From positions 992,001 to 1,056,000 of the forward strand of contig JBAIAA010000606.1 of NCBI GenBank assembly GCA_037893245.1: a stretch of 64,000 bases of DNA, in the 5' to 3' direction. Position 1 is the stretch's first letter. Each line of letters starts with the position of its first letter. Source of the DNA: Crossaster papposus. Lineage: Eukaryota > Echinodermata > Asteroidea > Velatida > Solasteridae. A model generated the notes under the pieces. It ran no database searches. It was not told the DNA's origin and saw only the letters and a program-made list of their open reading frames with translations. This document shows, piece by piece, positions 39,360 through 54,154 of the stretch. A program made the position numbers and the translations under genes.

Positions 39360-42300
39360 CAAATTCGCCATAGGTTTGTGCACACAATCCCCGCCCACAA
39401 ATAAGGGCATGAAGGAAAGCATGCCCCGGGAAGGGGCTGGGTGTTAGGAGATAGAGGGGGGCCTCCAGGAATGGTAAAATTAGCAATTTGACCCGGGGCA
39501 TGCTTTGTTAGTATTTTATTTCGATTTTCTGTACATTTTAACGTTAACACACGCGTTTCAAATTTGCCATAGGTTTGTGCACACAATCCCCGCCCACAAA
39601 TAAGGGCATGAAGGAAAGCATGCCCCGGGAAGGGGCTGGGTGTTAGGAGATAGAGGGGGGCCTCCAGGAATGGCAAAATTAGCAATTTGACCCGGGGCAT
39701 GCTTTGTTAGTATTTTAGTTCGATTTTCTTAAAATTTTAACGTTAACACACGCATTTCAAATTCGCCATAGGTTTGTGCACACAATCCCCGCCCACAAAT
39801 AAGGGCATGAAGGAAAGCATGCCCCGGGAAGGGGCTGGGTGTTAGGAGATAGAGGGGTCCTCCAGGAATGGCAAAATTAGCAATTTGACCCGGGGCATGC
39901 TTTGTTAGTATTTTATTTCGATTTTCTGAAAATTGTAACGTTAACACACGCGTTTCAAATTCGCCATAGGTTTGTGCACACAATCCCCGCCCACAAATAA
40001 GGGCATGAAGGAAAGCATGCCCCGGGAAGGGGCTGGGTGTTAGGAGATAGAGGGGGGCCTCCAGGAATGGCAACATTAGCAATTTGACCCGGGGCATGCT
40101 TTGTTAGTATTTTATTTCGATTTTTTAAAATTTTAACGTTAACACACGCGTTTCAAATTCGCCATAGGTTTGTGCACACAATCCCCGCCCACAAATAAGG
40201 GCATGAAGGAAAGCATGCCCCGGGAAGGGGCTGGGTGTTAGGAGATAGAGGGGGGCCTCCAGGAATGGCAAAATTAGCAATTTGACCCGGGGCATGCTTT
40301 GTTAGTATTTTATTTCGATTTTCTGAAAATTTTAACGTTAACACACGCGTTTCAAATTCGCCATAGGTTTGTGCACACAATCCCCGCCCACAAATAAGGG
40401 CATGAAGGAAAGCATGCCCCGGGAAGGGGCTGGGTGTTAGGAGATAGAGGGGGGCCTCCAGGAATGGCAAAATTAGCAATTTGACCCGGGGCATGCTTTG
40501 TTAGTATTTTATTTCGATTTTCTTAAAATTTTAACGTTAACACACGCGTTTCAAATTCGCCATAGGTTTGTGCACACAATCCCCGCCCACAAATAAGGGC
40601 ATGAAGGAAAGCATGCCCCGGGAAGGGGCTGGGTGTTAGGAGATAGAGGGGGGCCTCCAGGAATGGCAAAATTAGCAATTTGACCCGGGGCATGCTTTGT
40701 TAGTATTTTATTTCGATTTTCTTAAAATTTTAACGTTAACACACGCGTTTCAAATTCGCCATAGGTTTGTGCACACAATCCCCGCCCACAAATAAGGGCA
40801 TGAAGGAAAGCATGCCCCGGGAAGGGGCTGGGTGTTAGGAGATAGAGGGGGGCCTCCAGGAATGGCAAAATTAGCAATTTGACCCGGGGCATGCTTTGTT
40901 AGTATTTTATTTCGATTTTCTGAAAATGTTAACGTTAACACACGTGTTTCAAATTCGCCATAGGTTTGTGCACACAATCCCCGCCCACAAATAAGGGCAT
41001 GAAGGAAAGCATGCCCCGGGAAGGGGCTGTGTGTTAGGAGATAGAGGGGGGCCTCCAGGAATGGCAAAATTAGAAATTTGACCGGGGGCATGCTTTGTTA
41101 GTATTTTATTTCGATCTTCTGAAAATTTTAACGTTAACACACGCGTTTCAAATTCGCCATAGGTTTGTGCACACAATCCCCGCCCACAAATAAGGGCATG
41201 AAGGAAAGCATGCCCCGGGAAGGGGCTGGGTGTTAGGAGATAGAGGGGGGCCTCCAGGAATGGACAAATTAGCAATTTGACCCGGGGCATGCTTTGTTAG
41301 TATTTTATTTCGATCTTCTGAAAATGTTAACGTTAACACACGCGTTTCAAATTCGCCATAGGTTTGTGCACACAATCCCCGCCCACAAATAAGGGCATGA
41401 AGGAAAGCATGCCCCGGGAAGGGGCTGGGTGTTAGGAGATAGAGGGGGGCCTCCAGGAATGGCAAAATTAGCAATTTGACCCGGGGCATGCTTTGTTAGT
41501 ATTTTATTTCGATTTTCTGTACATTTTAACGTTAACACACGCGTTTCAAATTTGCCATAGGTTTGTGCACACAATCCCCGCCCACAAATAAGGGCATGAA
41601 GGAAAGCATGCCCCGGGAAGGGGCTGGGTGTTAGGAGATAGAGGGGGGCCTCCAGGAATGGCAAAATTAGCAATTTGACCCGGGGCATGCTTTGTTAGTA
41701 TTTTAGTTCGATTTTCTTAAAATTTTAACGTTAACACACGCATTTCAAATTCGCCATAGGTTTGTGCACACAATCCCCGCCCACAAATAAGGGCATGAAG
41801 GAAAGCATGCCCCGGGAAGGGGCTGGGTGTTAGGAGATAGAGGGGTCCTCCAGGAATGGCAAAATTAGCAATTTGACCCGGGGCATGCTTTGTTAGTATT
41901 TTATTTCGATTTTCTGAAAATTGTAACGTTAACACACGCGTTTCAAATTCGCCATAGGTTTGTGCACACAATCCCCGCCCACAAATAAGGGCATGAAGGA
42001 AAGCATGCCCCGGGAAGGGGCTGGGTGTTAGGAGATAGAGGGGGGCCTCCAGGAATGGCAACATTAGCAATTTGACCCGGGGCATGCTTTGTTAGTATTT
42101 TATTTCGATTTTTTAAAATTTTAACGTTAACACACGCGTTTCAAATTCGCCATAGGTTTGTGCACACAATCCCCGCCCACAAATAAGGGCATGAAGGAAA
42201 GCATGCCCCGGGAAGGGGCTGGGTGTTAGGAGATAGAGGGGGGCCTCCAGGAATGGCAAAATTAGCAATTTGACCCGGGGCATGCTTTGTTAGTATTTTA

Positions 42301-45300
42301 TTTCGATTTTCTGAAAATTTTAACGTTAACACACGCGTTTCAAATTCGCCATAGGTTTGTGCACACAATCCCCGCCCACAAATAAGGGCATGAAGGAAAG
42401 CATGCCCCGGGAAGGGGCTGGGTGTTAGGAGATAGAGGGGGGCCTCCAGGAATGGCAAAATTAGCAATTTGACCCGGGGCATGCTTTGTTAGTATTTTAT
42501 TTCGATTTTCTTAAAATTTTAACGTTAACACACGCGTTTCAAATTCGCCATAGGTTTGTGCACACAATCCCCGCCCACAAATAAGGGCATGAAGGAAAGC
42601 ATGCCCCGGGAAGGGGCTGGGTGTTAGGAGATAGAGGGGGGCCTCCAGGAATGGCAAAATTAGCAATTTGACCCGGGGCATGCTTTGTTAGTATTTTATT
42701 TCGATTTTCTTAAAATTTTAACGTTAACACACGCGTTTCAAATTCGCCATAGGTTTGTGCACACAATCCCCGCCCACAAATAAGGGCATGAAGGAAAGCA
42801 TGCCCCGGGAAGGGGCTGGGTGTTAGGAGATAGAGGGGGGCCTCCAGGAATGGCAAAATTAGCAATTTGACCCGGGGCATGCTTTGTTAGTATTTTATTT
42901 CGATTTTCTGAAAATGTTAACGTTAACACACGTGTTTCAAATTCGCCATAGGTTTGTGCACACAATCCCCGCCCACAAATAAGGGCATGAAGGAAAGCAT
43001 GCCCCGGGAAGGGGCTGTGTGTTAGGAGATAGAGGGGGGCCTCCAGGAATGGCAAAATTAGAAATTTGACCGGGGGCATGCTTTGTTAGTATTTTATTTC
43101 GATCTTCTGAAAATTTTAACGTTAACACACGCGTTTCAAATTCGCCATAGGTTTGTGCACACAATCCCCGCCCACAAATAAGGGCATGAAGGAAAGCATG
43201 CCCCGGGAAGGGGCTGGGTGTTAGGAGATAGAGGGGGGCCTCCAGGAATGGACAAATTAGCAATTTGACCCGGGGCATGCTTTGTTAGTATTTTATTTCG
43301 ATCTTCTGAAAATGTTAACGTTAACACACGCGTTTCAAATTCGCCATAGGTTTGTGCACACAATCCCCGCCCACAAATAAGGGCATGAAGGAAAGCATGC
43401 CCCGGGAAGGGGCTGGGTGTTAGGAGATAGAGGGGGGCCTCCAGGAATGGCAAAATTAGCAATTTGACCCGGGGCATGCTTTGTTAGTATTTTATTTCGA
43501 TTTTCTGAAAATGTTAACGTTAACACACGCGTTTCAAATTCGCCATAGGTTTGTGCACACAATCCCCGCCCACAAATAAGGGCATGAAGGAAAGCATGCC
43601 CCGGGAAGGGGCTGGGTGTTAGGAGATAGAGGGTGGCCTTCAGGAATGGCAAAATTAGCAATTTGACCCGGGGCATGCTTTGTTAGTATTTTATTTCGAT
43701 TTTCTGTAAATGTTAACGTTAACACACGCGTTTCAAATTCGCCATAGGTTTGTGCACACAATCCCCGCCCACAAATAAGGGCATGAAGGAAAGCATGCCC
43801 CGGGAAGGGGCTGGGTGTTAGGAGTTAGAGGGGGGCCTCCAGGAATGGCAAAATTAGCAATTTGACCCGGGGCATGCTTTGTTAGTATTTTATTTCGATT
43901 TTCTGAAAATTTTAACGTTAACACACGCGTTTCAAATTCGCCTTAGGTTTGTGCACACAATCCCCGCCCACAAATAAGGGCATGAAGGAAAGCATGCCCC
44001 GGGAAGGGGCTGGGTGTTAGGAGATAGAGGGGGGCCTCCAGGAATGGCAAAATTAGCAATTTGACCCGGGGCATGCTTTGTTAGTATTTTATTTCGATTT
44101 TCTAAAAATTGTAACGTTAACACACGCGTTTCAAATTCGCCATAGGTTTGTGCACACAATCCCCGCCCACAAATAAGGGCATGAAGGAAAGCATGCCCCG
44201 GGAAGGGGCTGGGTGTTAGGAGATAGAGGGGGGCCTCCAGGAATGGCAAAATTAGCAATTTGACCCTGGGCATGCTTTGTTAGTATTTTATTTCGATTTT
44301 CTGAAAATGTTAACGTTAACACACGCGTTTCAAATTCGTCATAGGTTTGTGCACACAATCCCCGCCCACAAATAAGGGCATGAAGGAAAGCATGCCCCGG
44401 GAAGGGGCTGGGTGTTAGGAGATAGAGGGGGGGCCTCCAGGAATAGCAAAATTTGCAATTTGACCCGGGGCATGCTTTGTTAGTATTTTATTTCGATTTT
44501 CTGAAAATGTTAACGTTAACACACGCGTTTCAAATTCGCCATAGGTTTGTGTACACAATCCCCGCCCACAAATAAGGGCATGAAGGAAAGCATGCCCCGG
44601 GAAGGGGCTGGGTGTTAGGAGATAGAGGGGGGCCTCCAGGAATGGCAAAATTAGCAATTTGACCCGGGGCATGCTTTGTTAGTATTTTATTTCGATTTTC
44701 TGAACATTTTTACGTTAACACACGCGTTTCAAATTCGCCATAGGTTTGTGCACACAATCCCCGCCCACAAATAAGGGCATGAAGAAAAGCATGCCCCGGG
44801 AAGGGGCTGGGTGTTAGGAGATAGAGGGGGGCCTCCAGGAATGGCAAAATTAGCAATTTGACCCGGGGCATGCTTTGTTAGTATTTTATTTCGATTTTCT
44901 TAAAATTTTAACGTTAACACACGCGTTTCAAATTCGCCATAGGTTTGTGCACACAATCCCCGCCCACAAATAAGGGCATGAAGGAAAGCATGCCCCGGGA
45001 AGGGGCTGGGTGTTAGGAGATAGAGGGGGGCCTCCAGGAATGGCAAAATTAGCAATTTGACCCGGGGCATGCTTTGTTAGTATTTTATTTCGATTTTCTG
45101 AAAATGTTAACGTTAACACACGTGTTTCAAATTCGCCATAGGTTTGTGCACACAATCCCCGCCCACAAATAAGGGCATGAAGGAAAGCATGCCCCGGGAA
45201 GGGGCTGTGTGTTAGGAGATAGAGGGGGGCCTCCAGGAATGGCAAAATTAGAAATTTGACCGGGGGCATGCTTTGTTAGTATTTTATTTCGATCTTCTGA

Positions 45301-46850
45301 AAATTTTAACGTTAACACACGCGTTTCAAATTCGCCATAGGTTTGTGCACACAATCCCCGCCCACAAATAAGGGCATGAAGGAAAGCATGCCCCGGGAAG
45401 GGGCTGGGTGTTAGGAGATAGAGGGGGGCCTCCAGGAATGGACAAATTAGCAATTTGACCCGGGGCATGCTTTGTTAGTATTTTATTTCGATCTTCTGAA
45501 AATGTTAACGTTAACACACGCGTTTCAAATTCGCCATAGGTTTGTGCACACAATCCCCGCCCACAAATAAGGGCATGAAGGAAAGCATGCCCCGGGAAGG
45601 GGCTGGGTGTTAGGAGATAGAGGGGGGCCTCCAGGAATGGCAAAATTAGCAATTTGACCCGGGGCATGCTTTGTTAGTATTTTATTTCGATTTTCTGAAA
45701 ATGTTAACGTTAACACACGCGTTTCAAATTCGCCATAGGTTTGTGCACACAATCCCCGCCCACAAATAAGGGCATGAAGGAAAGCATGCCCCGGAAAGGG
45801 GCTGGGTGTTAGGAGATAGAGGGTGGCCTTCAGGAATGGCAAAATTAGCAATTTGACCCGGGGCATGCTTTGTTAGTATTTTATTTCGATTTTCTGTAAA
45901 TGTTAACGTTAACACACGCGTTTCAAATTCGCCATAGGTTTGTGCACACAATCCCCGCCCACAAATAAGGGCATGAAGGAAAGCATGCCCCGGGAAGGGG
46001 CTGGGTGTTAGGAGTTAGAGGGGGGCCTCCAGGAATGGCAAAATTAGCAATTTGACCCGGGGCATGCTTTGTTAGTATTTTATTTCGATTTTCTGAAAAT
46101 TTTAACGTTAACACACGCGTTTCAAATTCGCCTTAGGTTTGTGCACACAATCCCCGCCCACAAATAAGGGCATGAAGGAAAGCATGCCCCGGGAAGGGGC
46201 TGGGTGTTAGGAGATAGAGGGGGGCCTCCAGGAATGGCAAAATTAGCAATTTGACCCGGGGCATGCTTTGTTAGTATTTTATTTCGATTTTCTAAAAATT
46301 GTAACGTTAACACACGCGTTTCAAATTCGCCATAGGTTTGTGCACACAATCCCCGCCCACAAATAAGGGCATGAAGGAAAGCATGCCCCGGGAAGGGGCT
46401 GGGTGTTAGGAGATAGAGCGGGGCCTCCAGGAATGGCAAAATTAGCAATTTGACCCTGGGCATGCTTTGTTAGTATTTTATTTCGATTTTCTGAAAATGT
46501 TAACGTTAACACACGCGTTTCAAATTCGTCATAGGTTTGTGCACACAATCCCCGCCCACAAATAAGGGCATGAAGGAAAGCATGCCCCGGGAAGGGGCTG
46601 GGTGTTAGGAGATAGAGGGGGGGCCTCCAGGAATAGCAAAATTTGCAATTTGACCCGGGGCATGCTTTGTTAGTATTTTATTTCGATTTTCTGAAAATGT
46701 TAACGTTAACACACGCGTTTCAAATTCGCCATAGGTTTGTGTACACAATCCCCGCCCACAAATAAGGGCATGAAGAAAAGAATGCCCCGGGAAGGGGCTG
46801 GGTGTTAGGAGATAGAGGGGGGCCTCCAGGAATGGCAAAATTAGCAATTT
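39360..46850. repeat. Overlapping 10- and 11-monomer higher-order repeats (periods 1988 and 2190 bp)
   Basis: 39.36-41.35 kb recurs at +1988 to about 43.3 kb. Markers are GTTCGATTTTCTTAAAA, ACACGCATTTC, GAGGGGTCCTCC, AACATTAGC, ACACGTGTTTC, GGGGCTGTGTG, TTAGAAATTTGACCGGGGG and GATCTTCTG. Then 42.74-44.9 kb recurs at +2190, to about 46.85 kb, with added markers GGTGGCCTTCAGG, GAGTTAGAGG and CGCCTTAGG. The overlap shows that a first 10-mer duplication was followed by an 11-mer duplication that reused part of it. Confidence 0.85.
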
Positions 46851-49800
46851 GACCCGGGGTATGCTTTGTTAGTATTTTATTTCGATTTTCTGAAAATTGT
46901 AACGTTAACACACGCGTTTCAAATTCGCCATAGGTTTGTGCACACAATCCCCGCCCACAAATAAGGGCATGAAGGAAAGCATGCCCCGGGAAGGGGCTAG
47001 GTGTTAGGAGATAGAGGGGGGCCTCCAGGAATGGCAAAATTAGCAATTTGACCCGGGGCATGCTTTGTTAGTATTTTATTTCGATTTTCTGAAAATGTTA
47101 ACGTTAACACGCGTTTCAAATTCGCCATAGGTTTGTGCACACAATCCCCGCCCACAAATAAGGGCATGAAGAAAAGCATGCCCCGGGAAGGGGATGCGTG
47201 TTAGGAGATAGAGGGGGGCCTCCAGGAATGGCAAAATTAGCAATTTGACCCGGGGCATGCTTTGTTAGTATTTTATTTCGATTTTCTGAACATTTTAACG
47301 TTAACACACGCGTTTCAAATTCGCCATAGGTTTGTGCACACAATCCCCGCCCACAAATAAGGGCATGAAGAAAAGCATGCCCCGGGAAGGGGCTGGGTGT
47401 TAGGAGATAGAGGGGGGCCTCCAGGAACGGCAAAATTAGCAATTTGACCCTGGGCATGCTTTGTTAGTATTTTATTTCGATTTTCTGAAAATGTTAACGT
47501 TAACACACGCGTTTCAAATTCGTCATAGGTTTGTGCACACAATCCCCGCCCACAAATAAGGGCATGAAGGAAAGCATGCCCCGGGAAGGGGCTGGGTGTT
47601 AGGAGATAGAGGGGGGCCTCCAGGAATGGCAAAATTAGCAATTTGACCCGGGGCATGCTTTGTTAGTATTTTATTTCGATTTTCTGAAAATGTTAACGTT
47701 AACACACGCGTTTCAAATTCGCCATAGGTTTGTGCACACAATCCCCGCCCACAAATAAGGGCATGAAGGAAAGCATGCCCCGGGAAGGGGCTGGGTGTTA
47801 GGAGATAGAGGGGGGCCTCCAGGAATGGCAAAATTAGCAATTTGACCCTGGGCATGCTTTGTTAGTATTTTATTTCGATTTTCTGAAAATGTTAACGTTA
47901 ACACACGCGTTTCAAATTCGTCATAGGTTTGTGCACACAATCCCCGCCCACAAATAAGGGCATGAAGGAAAGCATGCCCCGGGAAGGGGCTGGGTGTTAG
48001 GAGATAGAGGGGGGGCCTCCAGGAATGGCAAAATTAGCAATTTGACCCGGGGTATGCTTTGTTAGTATTTTATTTCGATTTTCTGAAAATTGTAACGTTA
48101 ACACACGCGTTTCAAATTCGCCATAGGTTTGTGCACACAATCCCCGCCCACAAATAAGGGCATGAAGGAAAGCATGCCCCGGGAAGGGGCTGGGTGTTAG
48201 GAGATAGAGGGGGGCCTCCAGGAATGGCAAAATTAGCAATTTGACCCGGGGCATGCTTTGTTAGTATTTTATTTCGATTTTCTGAAAATGTTAACGTTAA
48301 CACACGCGTTTCAAATTCGCCATAGGTTCGTGCACACAATCCCCGCCCACAAATAAGGGCATGAAGAAAAGCATGCCCCGGGAAGGGGCTGCGTGTTAGG
48401 AGATAGAGGGGGGCCTCCAGGAATGGCAAAATTAGCAATTTGACCCGGGGCATGCTTTGTTAGTATTTTATTTCGATTTTCTGAACATTTTAACGTTAAC
48501 ACGAGCGTTTCAAATTCGCCATAGGTTTGTGCACACAATCCCCGCCCACAAATAAGGGCATGAAGGAAAGCATGCCCCGGGAAGGGGCTGGGTGTTAGGA
48601 GATAGAGGGGGGCCTCCAGGAATGGCAAAATTAGCAATTTGACCCTGGGCATGCTTTGTTAGTATTTTATTTCGATTTTCTGAAAATGTTAACGTTAACA
48701 CACGCGTTTCAAATTCGTCATAGGTTTGTGCACACAATCCCCGCCCACAAATAAGGGCATGAAGGAAAGCATGCCCCGGGAAGGGGCTGGGTGTTAGGAG
48801 ATAGAGGGGGGGCCTCCAGGAATGGCAAAATTAACAATTTGACCCTGGGCATGCTTTGTTAGTATTTTATTTCGATTTTCTGAAAATGTTAACGTTAACA
48901 CACGCGTTTCAAATTCGCCATAGGTTTGTGCACACAATCCTCGCCCACAAATAAGGGAATGAAGGAAAGCATGCCCCGGGAAGGGGCTGGGTGTTAGGAG
49001 ATAGAGGGGGGCCTCCAGGAATGGCAAAATTAGCAATTTGACCCGGGGCATGCTTTGTTAGTATTTTATTTCGATTTTCTGAAAATGTTAACGTTAACAC
49101 ACGCGTTTTAAATTCGCCATAGGTTTGTGTACACAATCCCCGCCCACAAATAAGGGCATGAAGGAAAGCATGCCCCGGGAAGGGGCTGGGTGTTAGGAGA
49201 TAGAGGGGGGCCTCCAGGAATGGCAAAATTAGCAATTTGACCCGGGGCATGCTTTGTTAGTATTTTATTTCGATTTTCTGTACATTTTAACGTTAACACA
49301 CGCGTTTCAAATTCGCCATAGGTTTGTGCACACAATCCCCGCCCACAAATAAGGGCATGAAGGAAAGCATGCCCCGGGAAGGGACTGGGTGTTAGGAGAT
49401 AGAGGGGGGCCTCCAGGAATGGCAAAATTAGCAATTTGACCCGGGGCATGCTTTGTTAGTATTTTATTTCGATTTTCTGAAAATGTTAACGTTAACACAC
49501 GCGTTTCAAATTCGCCATAGGTTTGTGCACACAATCCCCGCCCACAAATAAGGGCATGAAGGAAAGCATGCCCCGGGAAGAGGCTGGGTGTTAGGAGATA
49601 GAGGGGGGCCTCCAGGAATGGCAAAATTAGCAATTTGACCCGGGGCATGCTTTGTTAGTATTTTATTTCGATTTTCTGAAACTTTTAACGTTAACACACG
49701 CGTTTCAAATTCGCCATAGGTTTGTGCACACAATCCCCGCCCACAAATAAGGGCATGAAGGAAAGCATGCCCCGGGAAGGGGCTGGGTGTTAGGAGATAG

Positions 49801-51499
49801 AGGGGGGCCTCCAGGAATGGCAAAATTAGCAATTTGACCCGGGGCATGCTTTGTTATTATTTTATTTCGATTTTCTGAAAATGTTAACGTTAACACACGC
49901 GTTTCAAATTCGCCATAGGTTTGTGCACACAATCCCCGCCCACAAATAAGGGCATGAAGGAAAGCATGCCCCGGGAAGGGGCTGGGTGTTAGGAGATAGA
50001 GGGGGGCCTCCAGGAATGGCAAAATTAGCAATTTGACCCGGGGCATGCTTTGTTAGTATTTTATTTCGATTTTCTGAAAATGTTAACGTTAACACACGCG
50101 TTTCAAATTCGCCATAGGTTTGTGCACACAATCCCCGCCCACAAATAAGGGCATGAAGGAAAGCATTCCCCGGGAAGGGGCTGGGTGTTAGGAGATAGAG
50201 GGGGGCCTCCAGGAATGGCAAAATTAGAAATTTGACCCGGGGCATGCTTTGTTAGTATTTTATTTCAATCTTCTGAAAATTGTAACGTTAACACACGCGT
50301 TTCAAATTCGCCATAGGTTTGTGCACACAATCCCCGCCCACAAATAAGGGCATGAAGGAAAGCATGCCCCGGGAAGGGGCTGGGTGTTAGGAGATAGAGG
50401 GGGGCCTCCAGGAATGGCAAAATTAGCAATTTGACCCGGGGCATGCTTTGTTAGTATTTTATTTCGATCTTCTGAAAATGTTAACGTTAACACACGCGTT
50501 TCAAATTCGCCATAGGTTTGTGCACACAATCCCCGCCCACAAATAAGGACATGAAGGAAAGCATGCCCCGGGAAGGGGCTGGGTGTTAGGAGATAGAGGG
50601 GGGCCTCCAGGAATGGCAAAATTAGCAATTTGACCCGGGGCATGCTTTGTTAGTATTTTATTTCGATTTTCTGAAAATGTTAACGTTAACAAACGCGTTT
50701 CAAATTCGCCATAGGTTTGTGCACACAATCCCCGCCCACAAATAAGGGCATGAAGGAAAGCATGCCCCGGTAAGGGGCTGGGTGTTAGGAGATAGAGGGG
50801 GGCCTCCAGGAATGGCAAAATTAGCAATTTGACCCGGGGCATGCTTTGTTAGTATTTTATTTCGATTTTCTGAAAATGTTAACGTTAACACACGCGTTTC
50901 AAATTCGCCATAGGTTTGTGCACACAATCCCCGCCCACAAATAAGGGCATGAAGGAAAGCATGCCCCGGGAAGGGGCTGGGTGTTAGGAGATAGAGGGGG
51001 GCCTCCAGGAATGGCAAAATTAGCAATTTGACCCGGGGCATGCTTTGTTAGTATTTTATTTCGATTTTCTGAAAATGTTAACGTTAACACACGCGTTTCA
51101 AATTCGCCATAGGTTTGTGTACACAATCCCCGCCCACAAATAAGGGCATGAAGGAAAGCATGCCCCGGGAAAGGGCTGGGTGTTAGGATATAGAGGGGGG
51201 CCTCCAGGAATGGCAAAATTAGCAATTTGACCCGGGGCATGCTTTGTTAGTATTTTATTTCGATTTTCTGTACATTTTAACGTTAACACACGCGTTTCAA
51301 ATTCGCCTTAGGTTTGTGCACACAATCCCCGCCCACAAATAAGGGCATGAAGGAAAGCATGCCCCGGGAAGGGGCTGGGTGTTAGGAGATAGAGGGGGGC
51401 CTCCAGGAATGGCAAAATTAGCAATTTGACCCGGGGCATGCTTTGTTAGTATTTTATTTCGATTTTCTGAAAATGTTAACGTTAACACACGCGTTTCAA

Positions 51500-52690
51500 A
51501 TTCGCCATAGGTTTGTGCACACAATCCCCGCCCACAAATAAGGGCATGAAGGAAAGCATGCACCGGGAAGGGGCTGGGTGTTAGGAGATAGAGGGGGGCC
51601 TCCAGGAATGGCAAAATTAGCAATTTGACCCGGGGCATGCTTTGTTAGTATTTTATTTCGATTTTCTGAAACTGTTAACGTTAACACACGCGTTTCAAAT
51701 TCGCCAAAGGTTTGTGCACACAATCCCCGCCCACAAATAAGGGCATGAAGGAAAGCATGCCCCGGGAAGGGGCTGGGTGTTAGGAGATAGAGGGGGGCCT
51801 CCAGGAATGGCAAAATTAGCAATTTGACCCGGGGCATGCTTTGTTAGTATTTTATTTCGATTTTCTGAAAATGTTAACGTTAACACACGCGTTTCAAATT
51901 CGCCATAGGTTTGTGTACACAATCCCCGCCCACAAATAAGGGCATGAAGGAAAGCATGCCCCGGGAAGGGGCTGGGTGTTAGGAGATAGAGGGGGGCCTC
52001 CAGGAATGGCAAAATTAGCAATTTGACCCGGGGCATGCTTTGTTAGTATTTTATTTCGATTTTCTGTACATTTTAAAGTTAACACACGCGTTTCAAATTC
52101 GCCATAGGTTTGTGCACACAATCCCCGCCCACAAATAAGGTCATGAAGGAAAGCATGCCCCGGGAAGGGGCTGGGTGTTAGGAGATAGAGGGGGGCCTCC
52201 AGGAATGGCAAAATTAGCAATTTGACCCGGGGCATGCTTTGTTAGTATTTTATTTCGATTTTCTGAAACTTTTAACGTTAACACACGCGTTTCAAATTCG
52301 CCAAAGGTTTGTGCACACAATCCCCGCCCACAAATAAGGGCATGAAGGAAAGCATGCCCCGGGAAGGGGCTGGGTGTTAGGAGATAGAGGGGGGCCTCCA
52401 GGAATGGCAAAATTAGCAATTTGACCCGGGGCATGCTTTGTTAGTATTTTATTTCGATTTTCTGAAAATGTTAACGTTAACACACGCGTTTCAAATTCGC
52501 CATAGGTTTGTGTACACAATCCCCGCCCACAAATAAGGGCATGAAGGAAAGCATGCCCCGGGAAGGGGCTGGGTGTTAGGAGATAGAGGGGGGCCTCCAG
52601 GAATGGCAAAATTAGCAATTTGACCCGGGGCATGCTTTGTTAGTATTTTATTTCGATTTTCTGTACATTTTAAAGTTAACACACGCGTTT
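51500..52690. repeat. 3-monomer repeat, two copies (period 597 bp)
   Basis: The trio CCAAAGG/GAAAC(T/G)(T/G)TTAACG, then GTGTACAC, then TGTACATTTTAAAGTTAAC occurs twice here at a 597-bp spacing. It occurs again right of the transposon (60.37-61.69 kb), where it is also doubled. It is the smallest amplification block seen in the window. Confidence 0.8.
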
Positions 52691-54154
52691 CAAATTCGCC
52701 ATAGGTTTGTGCACACAATCCCCGCCCACAAATAAGGGCATGAAGGAAAGCATGCCCCGGGAAGGGGCTGGGTGTTAGGAGATAGATGGGGGCCTCCAGG
52801 AATGGCAAAATTAGCAATTTGACCCGGGGCATGCTTTGTTAGTATTTTATTTCGATTTTCTGAAAATGTTAACGTTAACACACGCGTTTCAAATTCGCCA
52901 TAGGTTTGTGCACACAATCTCCGCCCACAAATAAGGGCATGAAGGAAAGCATGCCCCGGGAAGGGGCTGGGTGTTAGGAGATAGAGGGGGGCCTCCAGGA
53001 ATGGCAAAATTAGCAATTTGACCCGGGGCATGCTTTGTTAGTATTTTATTTCGATTTTCTGAAAATGTTAACGTTAACACACGCGTTTCAAATTCGCCAT
53101 AGGTTTGTGCACACAATCCCCGCCCACAAATAAGGGCATGAAGGAAAGCATGCCCCGGGAAGGGGCTGGGTGTTAGGAGATAGAGGGGGGCCTCCAGGAA
53201 TGGCAAAATTAGCAATTTGACCCGGGGCATGCTTTGTTAGTATTTTATTTCGATTTTCTGAAAATGTTAACGTTAACACACGCGTTTCAAATTCGCCATA
53301 GGTTTGTGTACACAATCCCCGCCCACAAATAAGGGCATGAAGGAAAGCATGCCCCGGGAAAGGGCTGGGTGTTAGGAGATAGAGGGGGGCCTTCAGGAAT
53401 GGCAAAATTAGCAATTTGACCCGGGGCATGCTTTGTTAGTATTTTATTTCGATTTTCTGTACATTTTAACGTTAACACACGCGTTTCAAATTCGCCTTAG
53501 GTTTGTGCACACAATCCCCGCCCACAAATAAGGGCATGAAGAAAAGCATGCCCCGGGAAGGGGCTGGGTGTTAGGAGATAGAGGGGGGCCTCCAGGAATG
53601 GCAAAATTAGCAATTTGACCCGGGGCATGCTTTGTTAGTATTTTATTTCGATTTTCTGAAAATGTTAACGTTAACACACGCGTTTCAAATTCGCCATAGG
53701 TTTGTGCACACAATCCCCGCCCACAAATAAGGGCATGAAGGAAAGCATGCACCGGGAAGGGGCTGGGTGTTAGGAGATAGAGGGGGGCCTCCAGGAATGG
53801 CAAAATTAGCAATTTGACCCGGGGCATGCTTTGTTAGTATTTTATTTCGATTTTCTGAAACTGTTAACGTTAACACACGCGTTTCAAATTCGCCAAAGGT
53901 TTGTGCACACAATCCCCGCCCACAAGGAAGGGCATGAAGGAAAGCATGCCCCGGGAAGGGGCTGGGTGTTAGGAGATAGAGGGGGGCCTCCAGTAATGGC
54001 AAAATTAGCAATTTGACCCGGGGCATGCTTTGTTAGTATTTTATTTCGATTTTCTGAAAATGTTAACGTTAACACACGCGTTTCAAATTCGCCATAGGTT
54101 TGTGTACACAATCCCCGCCCACAAATAAGGGCATGAAGGAAAGCATGCCCCGGG

